NCBI RefSeq assembly: GCF_002245695.1
Contig: NZ_NOII01000003.1
Span: 372,001-436,000, forward strand
Reading direction: 5' to 3'
Source of the DNA: Fictibacillus aquaticus
GTDB lineage: Bacteria; Bacillota; Bacilli; Bacillales; Fictibacillaceae
Length of the DNA: 64,000 bases
In this document: positions 1-8,507 of the stretch, piece after piece
Numbering within the stretch: position 1 is the stretch's first letter
How the letters are laid out: each line of letters opens with the position of its first letter
Program-made: the position numbers and the translations under genes
The notes under the pieces: generated by a model
Database searches by the model: none
What the model was told of the DNA's origin: nothing
What the model saw: the letters and a program-made list of their open reading frames with translations, nothing else

Positions 1-579
1 GTGTTCCACTCACCGTCAGGGCTTCTAACCATTGCCGGCGGAAAGCTTACGGGATACCGTAAGATGGCTGAAAAAATTGTCGATCTAGTTGCAGGTCAGC
101 TGAAGGAAGAAGACGGCCGCAGCTTCCCAGGCTGCCAGACAGAGCACATGGAGCTGTCCGGCGGAAAATTAGGAGGAAGTCTCAACCTGAAGCCGTTCAT
201 CGCGGAAAAAACGGATGAAGGAACAGCACTCGGACTATCTCCTGAAAAGGCGAAGGAAATGGTTTATCGTTTCGGTACAAACATTGATGAAGTTTACGAT
301 ATCCTGAAGACGCGCGGCGAGGAAGCGAAGAAGTATACGATGCCAAAAAGCTTGTACGCGCAGCTTATCTACAGCATTGAGAATGAAATGGCATGCACGC
401 CTTCTGATTTCTTGATCCGCCGTATCTCCGCGCTGTACTTTGACATCGACACTGTCTACGCTTGGAAAGACGAAGTATACAACGCTGTGGCTGACATCTT
501 AGGCTGGAGCGAAGAGCACAAACGCAACATGATCATCGATTTCGAAGAGCAGATCAGGCTCTCCACAGAAGCGATCTAA
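1..579 (+). CDS. glpD: Aerobic glycerol-3-phosphate dehydrogenase, C-terminal part
   Basis: The last 192 codons of GlpD, the membrane-associated FAD enzyme that oxidises sn-glycerol-3-phosphate to dihydroxyacetone phosphate and passes electrons to menaquinone. The visible part opens with the conserved TIAGGKLTGYRKMAE segment of the FAD domain, followed by the helical C-terminal domain. The frame is open at base 1, so the N-terminal FAD-binding part lies outside the window; the GTG at base 1 is not taken as a real start. A 23-bp perfect palindrome just after the stop probably terminates the transcript. Confidence 0.9.
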   Translation: MFHSPSGLLTIAGGKLTGYRKMAEKIVDLVAGQLKEEDGRSFPGCQTEHMELSGGKLGGSLNLKPFIAEKTDEGTALGLSPEKAKEMVYRFGTNIDEVYDILKTRGEEAKKYTMPKSLYAQLIYSIENEMACTPSDFLIRRISALYFDIDTVYAWKDEVYNAVADILGWSEEHKRNMIIDFEEQIRLSTEAI

Positions 580-586
580 AGATATA

Positions 587-634
587 AAAATAGTCGGGGT
601 CCGGTACCATTTGGTACCGGACCCCGACTATTTT
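587..634. terminator. Palindrome B1 (family B), probable glpD terminator
   Basis: Perfect 23-bp inverted repeat with a 2-nt loop, beginning 7 bases after the glpD stop. Its core is GGGGTCCGGTACCA and its complement. The AAAA/TTTT outer ends make it look like a terminator in both directions, between glpD and the convergent gene at 719. It is the first member of the family of GGGGT(C/A)CGGTAC palindromes in this window. Confidence 0.8.
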
Positions 635-718
635 ATTTACACTTTAAGATAGGATAACTTTTTACCAAGGAAGAGATTCGACGTAGTCAAAAAGTTTAGG
701 TGTAAAGTATAAGTGCAA

Positions 719-1141
719 CTAAGGCTGACATAAAAGCTTGTCGTCAGCCAAGTTTTCTTTAAGAAAAGCAGATTTTTCTAAGTAGCTTGATGGATATTTT
801 TCTAGCAGTTTATGTAGTGCGGAAACAGGGGCGGCGGGCGGCTTTGAGCTGAAGTCATCGCCATTCTTTCTATATTCCTCTAAAGCAGCAAAAAAGGCTT
901 CTTTCTCCTCAACCTCCGCCTGCTTTTTAAAATAACCCCAAATGTGCTCTAGTGTATTAATCACTGCTTTTTTTTCATATTTCAGCTGCTCAAAGTATTG
1001 AATCTTCTCGATGACTGCTGCAAAATCCTCTTCTGCTGACGCTTCTCGCAGCAAACCTTGCACCTCTTTATAATGTGCGTAGCCCTTTGCCATCACGTTG
1101 TATTTTTGAATTGTCCACAATTGCTGAGCTTGTTTTTTCAC
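719..1141 (-). CDS. DUF1722 (YbgA-like) protein
   Basis: A 140-residue soluble protein. The segment LWTIQKYNVMAKGYAHYKE and the downstream HIWGYFKKQ and YLEKSAFL motifs resemble the DUF1722/YbgA domain, which occurs alone or fused to DUF523; its role is unknown. The start is GTG at 1141, preceded by a strong AAAGGAGGA site at good spacing. It converges on glpD. Family assignment is from recalled motif similarity only. Confidence 0.6.
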   Translation of the reverse strand: MKKQAQQLWTIQKYNVMAKGYAHYKEVQGLLREASAEEDFAAVIEKIQYFEQLKYEKKAVINTLEHIWGYFKKQAEVEEKEAFFAALEEYRKNGDDFSSKPPAAPVSALHKLLEKYPSSYLEKSAFLKENLADDKLLCQP

Positions 1142-1322
1142 CTTAATCCTCCTTTATCTTAACCATCTAAGCATAGGCGACAGCCTGTTTACCGATAAAA
1201 AAAGGTGTTTGTCCTGCTCCATTCGCCCGAGCATGTCCACGAGAAATGAATAGGATATAAGGAAATGAATGAAGACCACGGTCATCATTTCAAAGTAAAG
1301 CAATGAAAGTAGGAAAGTTAAA

Positions 1323-1571
1323 ATGGGTAAAAACTATAACTGGAAATGCCGCGAAAGAGAAGAGAGCTCTCCTCGCAATAACGTATCTGCTGATATGTTG
1401 TTCCTAGACAAAATCGCGATCGGAACTCGAATTGAAGTGTTTTTGCTAGGCGGTTTCACGATCGAAGGTTCATTCCAAGGCTTCGACAGAGGATTTATCT
1501 TGGTGCTTGAAGACGACAATGATCTTAACCGCATCAACCCTCGCTCCATCGTAAACGTAGTTGTAGACTAA
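1323..1571 (+). CDS. Small protein with an Sm/Hfq-like motif
   Basis: An 82-residue protein. Residues about 30-80 read IGTRIEVFLLGGFTIEG, then GFDRGFILVLED, then a closing strand NPRSIVNVVVD. This fits the Sm1 pattern (hydrophobic-V-x-L-x-x-G-x-x-h-x-G then x-x-D-x-x-h-x-h-x-L), so an Sm-like five-stranded barrel is plausible. Canonical Hfq residues such as the YKHA motif are absent. The N-terminal 30 residues are basic and polar. A weak GGAAAG site precedes the ATG. It is monocistronic with its own terminator. Function not known. Confidence 0.7.
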   Translation: MGKNYNWKCREREESSPRNNVSADMLFLDKIAIGTRIEVFLLGGFTIEGSFQGFDRGFILVLEDDNDLNRINPRSIVNVVVD

Positions 1572-1580
1572 TCATACGAA

Positions 1581-1612
1581 AAGAAGTCCACAGTAGTGGG
1601 CTTCTTATTATT
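1581..1612 (+). terminator. Intrinsic terminator of the Sm-like gene
   Basis: Hairpin with arms AAGAAGTCCAC / GTGGGCTTCTT and loop AGTA, 9 bases after the stop, followed by a T-rich tail. Confidence 0.8.
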
Positions 1613-1779
1613 TTTTCTAGGATTTTTTAAAAGGATTGTAGCTTTGGTAAGGAAATTTATTTGAATTGCCGCTGAAGTGTAAGCTTCTACGCATAATTCA
1701 TGAGAAATGTTCAGGTTCAATTGCTATGGCTGAATATTCATCAAACTCGCTTAGTCTTCTTGAATTCATCATTGATAAA

Positions 1780-1965
1780 GTTGATCGGAGTGTAAGGTGC
1801 CGACTCCTCGAAAATGAACCGCACATTTTCTTCGTGCGATGCCTTTCCGAGTAGCTTTCCTTATCCTGCGGGACGAGTGGGAAGGTGAGACCCTTCAATG
1901 GCGCGTGCGACGAAGGGGCTCACCTCCCGCCCCGCGGAAAGCGTGCGCCTGAAACGGAGATCAGC
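1780..1965. repeat. Family A repeat, copy 1 (with 58-bp insertion)
   Basis: Runs from GTTGATC to GATCAGC and is 186 bp long because about 58 bp are inserted at about 1808-1865 after the conserved GCCGACTCC. The inner hairpin has arms GGTGAG-CCCTTC and GAAGGGG-CTCACC. The insertion holds its own small inverted repeat (GAAAATG/CATTTTC) and recurs in copy 7. Less conserved similarity extends some 100 bp upstream. It accounts for most of the 440-bp gap between 1572 and 2013. Confidence 0.85.
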
Positions 1966-2013
1966 AGCTTCTTTGAGTTCTTTAATCTACAATGTATTGG
2001 GAAAATAGCCTCT

Positions 2014-2211
2014 TTATATTACTACATATACCGTTAAAGCAATAATAGAAAGCAAGATCACAACGGCGTAGATGAGTGTGAGTCTTGTCAGGTTCTGTTT
2101 CGTTGAACTGCCGTATTTTTCATCTCTCGTGCCGGCAATGTAAATCGTACCTCCAAGTCCGATGACTGAAAATAAAACGATAAGTCCATAGGCGATCCAC
2201 CAAAAATCCAT
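2014..2211 (-). CDS. Small two-helix membrane protein, unknown
   Basis: A 65-residue protein with two predicted transmembrane helices, about residues 4-26 and 44-64, joined by a short polar loop (RDEKYGSSTKQN). The ATG at 2211 has an AAGGGGGA site 7 bases upstream. It is divergent from the nuo operon. I do not recognise the family and no function can be inferred. Confidence 0.7.
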   Translation of the reverse strand: MDFWWIAYGLIVLFSVIGLGGTIYIAGTRDEKYGSSTKQNLTRLTLIYAVVILLSIIALTVYVVI

Positions 2212-2320
2212 ATTACATTCCCCCTTACTTATAAGATAGCGGTATTTAACGCGTGTGATGAAGCATAAAATTTACAATCAATTGACATTTAACTGTTTCA
2301 AGAGCGGATTGAAGTACAAG

Positions 2321-2349
2321 GTGACACAATTTTTCCCATTTGTTATACT
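2321..2349 (+). promoter_or_regulatory. Probable SigA promoter of the nuo operon
   Basis: GTGACA at 2321-2326 and TATACT at 2344-2349 are separated by 17 bases, each one mismatch from consensus. They lie about 50 bp upstream of nuoA and face the operon. Confidence 0.6.
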
Positions 2350-2398
2350 TTAAATGATTACATAATTTTAAAAATTCAGATTTTGAGGGGGCAGCTTG

Positions 2399-2773
2399 GT
2401 GGAATTATACCATTTTTATCAAAATAATTACCTCATTGTTGCTGTTTTTTTATTGCTCGGCATCCTGCTGCCGGCGGCTGCACTGACGTTAGGAAAGATT
2501 CTGCGGCCGTACAAGCCGGTGAAAGAAAAGTACACCACTTATGAAAGCGGAATCGAACCATTTCAGCAAAGCTGGGTGCAGTTCAATGTCCGTTATTATT
2601 TATTCGCGCTTTTGTTCGTTATTTTTGATGTTGAGACAGTCTTTTTGTACCCATGGGCAGTGGCGTATGAAGAGCTTGGCATTTTCGCTCTGATTGAAAT
2701 GGGGATTTTTGTAGTTCTGTTAACGCTCGGTCTATTATATGCGTGGAAAAAGAAGGTGCTCAAATGGAACTAA
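2399..2773 (+). CDS. nuoA: NADH-quinone oxidoreductase subunit A
   Basis: NuoA, a three-helix membrane subunit of respiratory complex I next to the quinone site. Hallmarks are [33 protein letters not shown] and the C-terminal [11 protein letters not shown] choose GTG 2399 because the GAGGGGG site at 2385-2391 is 7 bases away; the in-frame TTG at 2396 is too close. First gene of an 11-gene operon, overlapping nuoB by 10 bases. Confidence 0.93.
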   Translation: MELYHFYQNNYLIVAVFLLLGILLPAAALTLGKILRPYKPVKEKYTTYESGIEPFQQSWVQFNVRYYLFALLFVIFDVETVFLYPWAVAYEELGIFALIEMGIFVVLLTLGLLYAWKKKVLKWN

Positions 2774-3276
2774 AACTTGATCTTACACCGGAAGAACAGG
2801 CGGAACTGAACCGTAATGTATTTATGGTCACGCTTGAACAAGTAAAAGCTTGGGCTCGCAGCAACTCACTATGGCCGCTCACATTCGGCCTGGCTTGCTG
2901 TGCGATTGAAATGATGGGAACCGGTTCCTCACACTATGATCTCGACCGTTTCGGAACAATCTTCCGAACATCGCCCCGCCAATCAGACGTCATGATCGTA
3001 TCAGGCACCGTGACGAAAAAGATGGCGCCAGTTTTAAAAAGGCTTTATGACCAGATGCCAGAGCCAAAATGGGTGATCGCGATGGGATCTTGTGCGACGG
3101 CTGGCGGACCTTACGTTAAATCGTATGCCGTCGTGAAGGGAGTCGATCAGATCGTTCCGGTCGATGTGTACATCCCTGGCTGCCCGCCAAATCCTGCCGC
3201 CCTCATCTACGGCATCAATAAGCTTCAGGAAAAAATCCGGTATGAGGCGAAAACCGGCAAGAAGGTGATGAGCTGA
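2764..3276 (+). CDS. nuoB: NADH-quinone oxidoreductase subunit B
   Basis: A 170-residue peripheral-arm subunit that holds iron-sulfur cluster N2, the last carrier before quinone. The cluster ligands are visible as Cys45-Cys46 (LACCAIEMM), Cys110 (MGSCATAGG) and Cys140 (PGCPP). The ATG at 2764 has an AAGGTG site and overlaps the end of nuoA, which suggests translational coupling; upstream in-frame codons lie inside nuoA. Its stop overlaps the nuoC ATG by one base. Confidence 0.95.
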   Translation: MELKLDLTPEEQAELNRNVFMVTLEQVKAWARSNSLWPLTFGLACCAIEMMGTGSSHYDLDRFGTIFRTSPRQSDVMIVSGTVTKKMAPVLKRLYDQMPEPKWVIAMGSCATAGGPYVKSYAVVKGVDQIVPVDVYIPGCPPNPAALIYGINKLQEKIRYEAKTGKKVMS

Positions 3277-4781
3277 TGACAAAAGAGGTTGATGGACAAG
3301 GCGAAGAAAACCTTTCAATAGAAGAGCAAAAAAAGAAAGCAGCCGCTGAAGCGAAAGCAAAGGCACTCGAGCTCGCCAAACAGCGAAAAGCTGAAAAAGA
3401 GGCTCAAGAAAAAACTGAGGCACCAGCTGAAGAGCCTCTCTCAGTAGAAGATCAGAAAAAGAAGGCAGCAGCTGAAGCAAAGGCTAAGGCACTAGAGCTT
3501 GCTAAACAGCGAAAAGCCGAAAAAGACGCACAGGAAAAGGCCGAAACACCAGCTGAAGAGCCTCTCTCAGTAGAAGATCAGAAAAAGAAAGCCGCAGCTG
3601 AAGCGAAGGCAAAGGCACTCGAGCTCGCCAAACAGCGAAGAGCCGAAAAAGAGGCACAGGAAAAGGCTGAGGCACCAGCTGAAGAGCCTCTCTCAGTAGA
3701 AGATCAGAAAAAGAAGGCAGCCGCTGAGGCGAAGGCAAAGGCACTGGAACTTGCGAAACAGCGGAAAGCGGAAAAAGAGCAGGCGGAAGCTGGGGTTACT
3801 TCTTCTATCAGTACCGAGGATGAAGATAAAGAAAAAGCGCTCGCACTTGCGAAGGCAAAGGCCGCAGCGGCTGCCAAAGCGAAAGCAGCGGCTGCAGCGA
3901 AAGCGAAAATGGCGAGAGAAGCGGGACAAACGGACTCCGAACCGGCTGATGAAACGGAAGCCAGCAATGATGAAAAGGCACTTGCAGCAGCGAAGGCAAA
4001 GGCCGCAGCCGCTGCAAAAGCAAAAGCCGCCGCAGCAGCAAAAGCGAAAGCGATGCGCGAAGCAGGAGACGGCGGGGATGCAGCGGCAGACGAAAAGGCG
4101 AAAGCGATCGCGGCCGCTAAGGCAAAAGCTGCTGCCGCGGCAAAAGCAAGGGCATCACGCGATGCAGGCGGCGAGCCCGCTTCAGATGATGAGAAAGCAA
4201 AGGCAATTGCAGCTGCAAAAGCAAAAGCGGCAGCCGCAGCGAAAGCTCGTGCAGCAGGAGGCACCGCCAAAGCGGAAGCAGAACCTGCTGAAACAAAGCC
4301 GTCACCATATCAGCCGATGCTCGACCAGTATGTTGCCCTCATCAGAGAGCAGCTTGGCGCGGACGTTCTTGAGGACGCTTACATTAACAAGCTGTCAAAG
4401 GATGTCCCTACGCTTGTGGCAAAAAGCGATACATATTACATCATCGCGGAGCTTTTGAAAACACATGATGATCTGCATTTTGAATACTTATCTGAATCGC
4501 ACGGTACCGATTTTAAAACTCATTTTGAAGTGTACAACTATCTGTATTCCTATAAAAACCGCCGTCCAGTCGTCCTGAAAGCGAAGGTAGACCGTGAAAA
4601 ACCAGAGGTCGCTTCACTCGCGCCATTATGGGAAGGGGCAAACTGGCCAGAGCGTGAGACGTATGACTTGCTTGGGATCACGTTTACGAACCATCCGAAC
4701 ATGACGCGGATCATGCTGCCGGATGACTGGGTCGGCCATCCGCTCAGAAAAGATTATGAGCCGTTTGATGTGGAGGTATAG
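3276..4781 (+). CDS. nuoC: NADH-quinone oxidoreductase subunit C with a long Ala/Lys-rich N-terminus
   Basis: A 501-residue protein. Only about the last 160 residues, from [17 protein letters not shown] to [14 protein letters not shown], are the normal NuoC (30-kDa) domain of the quinone-reducing arm. The first 330 are low complexity. Four 42-residue units begin at residues 10, 52, 94 and 136 (core [20 protein letters not shown]), then several [15 protein letters not shown] blocks follow. These would form long, highly charged alpha-helix of unknown role. ATG 3276 overlaps the nuoB stop. The ending [10 protein letters not shown]...RKDYEP is typical. Confidence 0.92.
   Translation: MTKEVDGQGEENLSIEEQKKKAAAEAKAKALELAKQRKAEKEAQEKTEAPAEEPLSVEDQKKKAAAEAKAKALELAKQRKAEKDAQEKAETPAEEPLSVEDQKKKAAAEAKAKALELAKQRRAEKEAQEKAEAPAEEPLSVEDQKKKAAAEAKAKALELAKQRKAEKEQAEAGVTSSISTEDEDKEKALALAKAKAAAAAKAKAAAAAKAKMAREAGQTDSEPADETEASNDEKALAAAKAKAAAAAKAKAAAAAKAKAMREAGDGGDAAADEKAKAIAAAKAKAAAAAKARASRDAGGEPASDDEKAKAIAAAKAKAAAAAKARAAGGTAKAEAEPAETKPSPYQPMLDQYVALIREQLGADVLEDAYINKLSKDVPTLVAKSDTYYIIAELLKTHDDLHFEYLSESHGTDFKTHFEVYNYLYSYKNRRPVVLKAKVDREKPEVASLAPLWEGANWPERETYDLLGITFTNHPNMTRIMLPDDWVGHPLRKDYEPFDVEV
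3303..3785 (+). repeat. 126-bp in-frame tandem repeat in nuoC
   Basis: Four units with exact 126-bp spacing start at about 3303 (diverged), 3429, 3555 and 3681; the last is shortened. Units 2-4 share long identical stretches beginning GAAGAGCCTCTCTCAGTAG. Each unit encodes 42 residues. The low divergence between units suggests recent duplication or ongoing homogenisation. Confidence 0.9.
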
Positions 4782-4784
4782 CAC

Positions 4785-5885
4785 ATGATCAGAACAGAAG
4801 AAATGCTCCTTAACGTCGGTCCGCAGCATCCAAGTACACACGGCGTGTTCCGCATCGTGCTCAAGATTGACGGAGAGACCATCATCGAGGCGAAGCCTGT
4901 CATCGGCTATCTTCACCGGGGCACCGAAAAGCTTGCGGAGGATCTTCAATATACGCAGATCATCCCATACACCGACCGGATGGACTATTTGGCAGCGATG
5001 ACGAACAATTACGTGATCTGCCATGCAGTAGAAACGATGATGAACCTCGAAATTCCAGAGCGTGCCGAATATTTGCGCGTCATCGTGATGGAGCTCGGCC
5101 GAGTCGCCAGCCACCTTGTCTGGTTCGGCACGTATTTGCTTGATATCGGGGCGATGAGTCCATTTTTGTATGCGTTCCGCGAACGGGAAGCGATCATCAA
5201 CATGCTGAACGAAATTAGCGGAGCACGACTGACGTTTAACTATATGCGCGTCGGCGGTGTGAAGTGGGATGCTCCAGACGGATGGATCGAAAAGGTACGA
5301 GGGTTTGTTCCATATATGAGAGAGCAGCTCGCCGGATATCATGATCTCGTTACAGGTAATGAAATTTTTCTTAATCGTGTAAAAGGCATCGGAACATACT
5401 CGGCAGAAGAAGCGCTTAACTACTCGCTGAGCGGTGCAAACCTGCGCTGTACAGGCGTGAACTGGGACCTGCGTAAAGATGAGCCGTATTCGATCTATAA
5501 CCGTTTCACATTTGATGTGCCCGTTTTTTCAAGCGGCGATGCATGGGCGCGTTACCAATGCCGCATGGCCGAAATCGAGGAATCACTGAAAATCCTTGAA
5601 CAGGCTGTCGAGCAGATTCCTTCAGAAGGAACAGTGATGGCGAAGGTTCCAAAGATCATCAAGCCTCCTGCGGGCGAAGGGTTCGTACGCATCGAATCGC
5701 CGCGGGGAGAGATCGGCTGCTATATCGCATCAGAAGGAAAAAAGGAGCCATACCGCCTGAAGTTCCGCCGCCCGTCTTTTTATAACCTGCAAATATTGCC
5801 GAAGCTGCTTGTCGGTGAAAACATTTCCAACTTGATCACGATTCTTGGAGGCATCGATATCGTGCTAGGGGAGGTGGATGGCTGA
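4785..5885 (+). CDS. nuoD: NADH-quinone oxidoreductase subunit D
   Basis: The 49-kDa subunit (366 residues), which with NuoB forms the quinone-binding pocket. The N-terminal GPQHPSTHGV loop, the RGTEKLAED region and the C-terminal GGIDIVLGEVD are all present. NuoC and NuoD are separate genes, as in other Firmicutes and unlike the E. coli NuoCD fusion. Starts 3 bases after nuoC; its stop overlaps the nuoH ATG. Confidence 0.95.
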   Translation: MIRTEEMLLNVGPQHPSTHGVFRIVLKIDGETIIEAKPVIGYLHRGTEKLAEDLQYTQIIPYTDRMDYLAAMTNNYVICHAVETMMNLEIPERAEYLRVIVMELGRVASHLVWFGTYLLDIGAMSPFLYAFREREAIINMLNEISGARLTFNYMRVGGVKWDAPDGWIEKVRGFVPYMREQLAGYHDLVTGNEIFLNRVKGIGTYSAEEALNYSLSGANLRCTGVNWDLRKDEPYSIYNRFTFDVPVFSSGDAWARYQCRMAEIEESLKILEQAVEQIPSEGTVMAKVPKIIKPPAGEGFVRIESPRGEIGCYIASEGKKEPYRLKFRRPSFYNLQILPKLLVGENISNLITILGGIDIVLGEVDG

Positions 5886-6889
5886 TGATGAACGATCTAC
5901 TCCATTCACAGCCTGGGTGGTATAACGCAGCTGTCTTTTTTGTAATGGGTGCCGTCCTGCTGCTCGTCGTTCTCGGTTTCGTTACGTATGCCATTCTCGC
6001 TGAGCGAAAAGTGCTCGGGTTCATCCAGCTCCGTCCCGGACCGAACCGGGTGGGCGGAAAACTCGGCCTGCTGCAGACCGTAGCCGACGTTTTCAAGCTT
6101 TTAATAAAAGAAGATACGATCCCGAAACTGGCAGACAAGCCGCTCTTCATACTAGCGCCGGTGCTCGCGTTCTCGCCCGCCTTTATGGTGCTGGCGGTCA
6201 TGCCGTTCACAGAGCATGTGCAGTTCGCTGATCTTGGTGTCGGTCTGCTGTACTATGTAGGGATTTCAGGGATTTCAACAATTGGCATCCTGATCGGCGG
6301 CTGGGCATCGAACAATAAATATTCCTTGCTCGGCGGCATGCGTGCGGCAGCTCAGATGATTTCCTACGAGATCCCGCTCGTCATCTCAGTCGTCGGCGTC
6401 ATCTTGTTCGCCGGCAGCCTGAACTTGACTGATATCGTCGAGGGCCAGAAGAACGTTGCGTACATTTTTCTGTCGCCGATCGGATTCTTTGTCTTCCTCA
6501 TTGCATCCATAGCCGAGTTGAACCGGACACCGTTTGACCTGCCGGAAGCCGAATCTGAGCTTGTTGCCGGCTATCATGTCGAATACTCAGGATTTCGTTT
6601 CGCGTTCTTCATGCTCTCTGAATACGTGTACTTATTCGCGATGGCATCACTGACAACCGTCCTTTTCCTAGGCGGCTGGAACCCGATTCCGTTTCTGGAG
6701 TTTATCCCTGGTGCTGTCTGGTTCGCATTAAAATTCAGCATCGTCGTCTTCTTCATGATCTGGATCCGCGGAACACTCCCAAGACTCCGCGCCGATCAGC
6801 TGATGGAATTCGCATGGAAAGTCCTCCTCCCGCTGGCACTGCTGAACATCTTCCTCTCAGCAGCGGTAAAGGAATTGTTTCTAAAATAA
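5885..6889 (+). CDS. nuoH: NADH-quinone oxidoreductase subunit H
   Basis: A 334-residue, eight-helix membrane subunit connecting the peripheral and membrane arms and forming the quinone entrance. Diagnostic segments are AERKVLGFIQLRPGPNRVG near residue 40 and ELNRTPFDLPEAESELVAG near residue 205, both quinone-site loops. Start ATG overlaps the nuoD stop (TGATG). It is followed by a 350-bp gap holding a family A repeat before nuoI, the only large gap in the operon. Confidence 0.95.
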   Translation: MMNDLLHSQPGWYNAAVFFVMGAVLLLVVLGFVTYAILAERKVLGFIQLRPGPNRVGGKLGLLQTVADVFKLLIKEDTIPKLADKPLFILAPVLAFSPAFMVLAVMPFTEHVQFADLGVGLLYYVGISGISTIGILIGGWASNNKYSLLGGMRAAAQMISYEIPLVISVVGVILFAGSLNLTDIVEGQKNVAYIFLSPIGFFVFLIASIAELNRTPFDLPEAESELVAGYHVEYSGFRFAFFMLSEYVYLFAMASLTTVLFLGGWNPIPFLEFIPGAVWFALKFSIVVFFMIWIRGTLPRLRADQLMEFAWKVLLPLALLNIFLSAAVKELFLK

Positions 6890-7049
6890 GATTTTACAAA
6901 CAAGCATGGATCGGTTAACTTCCGCTCAAGGATGCTCGCATTTCTCAAGCTTCAACGACTAATGAGGAATGTTTAATTTTTCGTTCAAGTGCTGATGCTG
7001 ACACCTTCACTTCCATATTCACTTAATCATCTTGAATACATCATTGACA

Positions 7050-7177
7050 GTTGATAGGAGTGTAAGGCGCCGACTCCTGCGGGATCAGTGGGACAGGTGA
7101 GACCTCTTAAGGCGCGTAGCGGCAAGAGGGCTCACCGCTCACCCCGCGGAAAGCGTGCGCCTGAAACGGAGATCAAC
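7050..7177. repeat. Family A repeat, copy 2, inside the nuo operon
   Basis: A 128-bp unit from GTTGATA to GATCAAC. Inner arms are CCTCTT / AAGAGG inside GGTGAG / CTCACC; outer arms GGCGC / GCGCC. It fills the 350-bp nuoH-nuoI gap, with weaker upstream similarity to the other copies from about 6900. No promoter or terminator is obvious here, so the operon transcript probably reads through it. Confidence 0.85.
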
Positions 7178-7239
7178 CTCTTCTCTGAATCCATCAATTC
7201 TTAAGAACCGGCCTGAAACTGTAAAGGAGCGTGATGATC

Positions 7240-7659
7240 ATGAAGGGCCTCATGAAAGGATTAAGCTATACCGTCAAAAACCTTGCCAGAGAAAACGTGA
7301 CGACCAGCTATCCGGACGTGCCGATGCTGATGCCCGACCGTTTCCGCGGCATTCAAAAGTTTTATCCCGAAAAATGCATCGTCTGCAACCAGTGTGCAGC
7401 GATCTGCCCTACCGACTGCATCCTGCTGACAGGCAAACCTCATCCGGACCCGGCCAAAAAAGGGAAAATCATCGACACGTACGATATTAACTTCGAAATC
7501 TGCATACTGTGCGACCTTTGCACGGAGGTATGCCCGACAGAAGCGATCGTGATGACGAATAACTTCGAACTGGCGGAATACAGCCGGGATGATCTGTTCA
7601 AAAACCTGGAGTGGCTCGATGAGAACGATGAGAACGTCAGGAAGGAGAACAAAGCATGA
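7240..7659 (+). CDS. nuoI: NADH-quinone oxidoreductase subunit I
   Basis: A 139-residue ferredoxin-like subunit carrying clusters N6a and N6b. Two complete CxxCxxCxxxCP motifs are visible at Cys46/49/52/56 and Cys88/91/94/98. The start is uncertain: GTG 7231, ATG 7234 and ATG 7240 are in frame; the AAAGGAG at 7223-7229 best suits ATG 7240. The acidic tail ([16 protein letters not shown]) is ordinary for the group. It overlaps nuoJ by 4 bases. Confidence 0.93.
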   Translation: MKGLMKGLSYTVKNLARENVTTSYPDVPMLMPDRFRGIQKFYPEKCIVCNQCAAICPTDCILLTGKPHPDPAKKGKIIDTYDINFEICILCDLCTEVCPTEAIVMTNNFELAEYSRDDLFKNLEWLDENDENVRKENKA

Positions 7660-8174
7660 ACGGCGATATGATTGCATTCTTTATTCTTGCACTCTGTGCC
7701 ATCGCCGGCGGTGTGATGATGATCAGCAGTACGAATGTTGTTCATATGGTCGTCTCGCTCATCTTCACATTTTTGGCGGTCGCTGGCATTTATGTCACGC
7801 TGTCAGCCGAATTTGTCGCCGGAGTCCAAGTGCTCATCTATTCCGGAGCGATCACGATCATCATGCTGTTCGGCATCATGCTGACTCGACATGATAAAGA
7901 AAACGAAAAGAAAACTCCAAAACTGCGCCAGTTCGCGGCTGGGGGAGCGATTCTCGTATTCTTCCTGATCATGTACGGCAAAATAAAAGATTTGAATTTT
8001 CCGCAGGGTGATGTGGAGCTGCACGTAGATAACACGAAAAAAATCGGAATCGAGCTGTACTCAAATTACGTGATTCCATTTGAGCTCATGTCGGTGCTGC
8101 TGCTTGTGGCACTAATCGGTGCCGTCGTTCTGGCGAAAAAAGACGAAAAAGAAGAGGGAGGCGGAAAAGAATGA
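7656..8174 (+). CDS. nuoJ: NADH-quinone oxidoreductase subunit J
   Basis: A 172-residue membrane subunit with five predicted helices. The segment [23 protein letters not shown] is the diagnostic TM3 region with its pi-bulge, which links quinone chemistry to proton movement. Starts inside the end of nuoI (ATGA overlap) and ends overlapping nuoK. The charged tail [12 protein letters not shown] is typical. Confidence 0.94.
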   Translation: MNGDMIAFFILALCAIAGGVMMISSTNVVHMVVSLIFTFLAVAGIYVTLSAEFVAGVQVLIYSGAITIIMLFGIMLTRHDKENEKKTPKLRQFAAGGAILVFFLIMYGKIKDLNFPQGDVELHVDNTKKIGIELYSNYVIPFELMSVLLLVALIGAVVLAKKDEKEEGGGKE

Positions 8175-8485
8175 GCAGTGTGCCATTATCGATGTACTTG
8201 ATGCTTGCGCTCATATTGTTCTGCATCGGCCTTTTCGGCGCTCTGACGAAAAAGAACGCGGTCATCGTTTTGATTTCAATCGAGCTCATGCTGAACGCGG
8301 TCAATATCAATCTTGTCGCATTCAGCAAATACAGCCTTCATCCGGGACTCTCGGGTCAGATTTTCACGCTGTTCACGATAGCCGTAGCGGCAGCGGAGGC
8401 AGCAGTCGGACTCGCTATCCTGATCGCACTCTACCGCAACCGGCCAACCGTTTCTGTCGATGAAATGGATACGATGAAGCACTGA
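8171..8485 (+). CDS. nuoK: NADH-quinone oxidoreductase subunit K
   Basis: A 104-residue, three-helix membrane subunit. Conserved membrane glutamates are visible in [11 protein letters not shown] and [17 protein letters not shown], both part of the proton path along the membrane arm. ATGA overlap with nuoJ. Confidence 0.94.
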   Translation: MSSVPLSMYLMLALILFCIGLFGALTKKNAVIVLISIELMLNAVNINLVAFSKYSLHPGLSGQIFTLFTIAVAAAEAAVGLAILIALYRNRPTVSVDEMDTMKH

Positions 8486-8507
8486 GAGATAAAAGGGGAT
8501 GAATACT

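Noticed and set aside
2282-2310. TTGACA at 2282 as the nuo promoter
   Set aside because: No -10 lies 16-18 bases downstream (CGGATT only). The GTGACA/TATACT pair at 2321-2349 fits better.
3502-4270. Long open frames on the minus strand and in frame +2 across the nuoC repeat region
   Set aside because: They are shadows of the low-complexity GCN/AAR codons of the real nuoC gene and have no ribosome sites or homologues.
4626-5342. 238-codon minus-strand open frame over nuoC/nuoD
   Set aside because: It lies wholly opposite well-supported genes and has random-looking composition rich in His, Arg and Cys.
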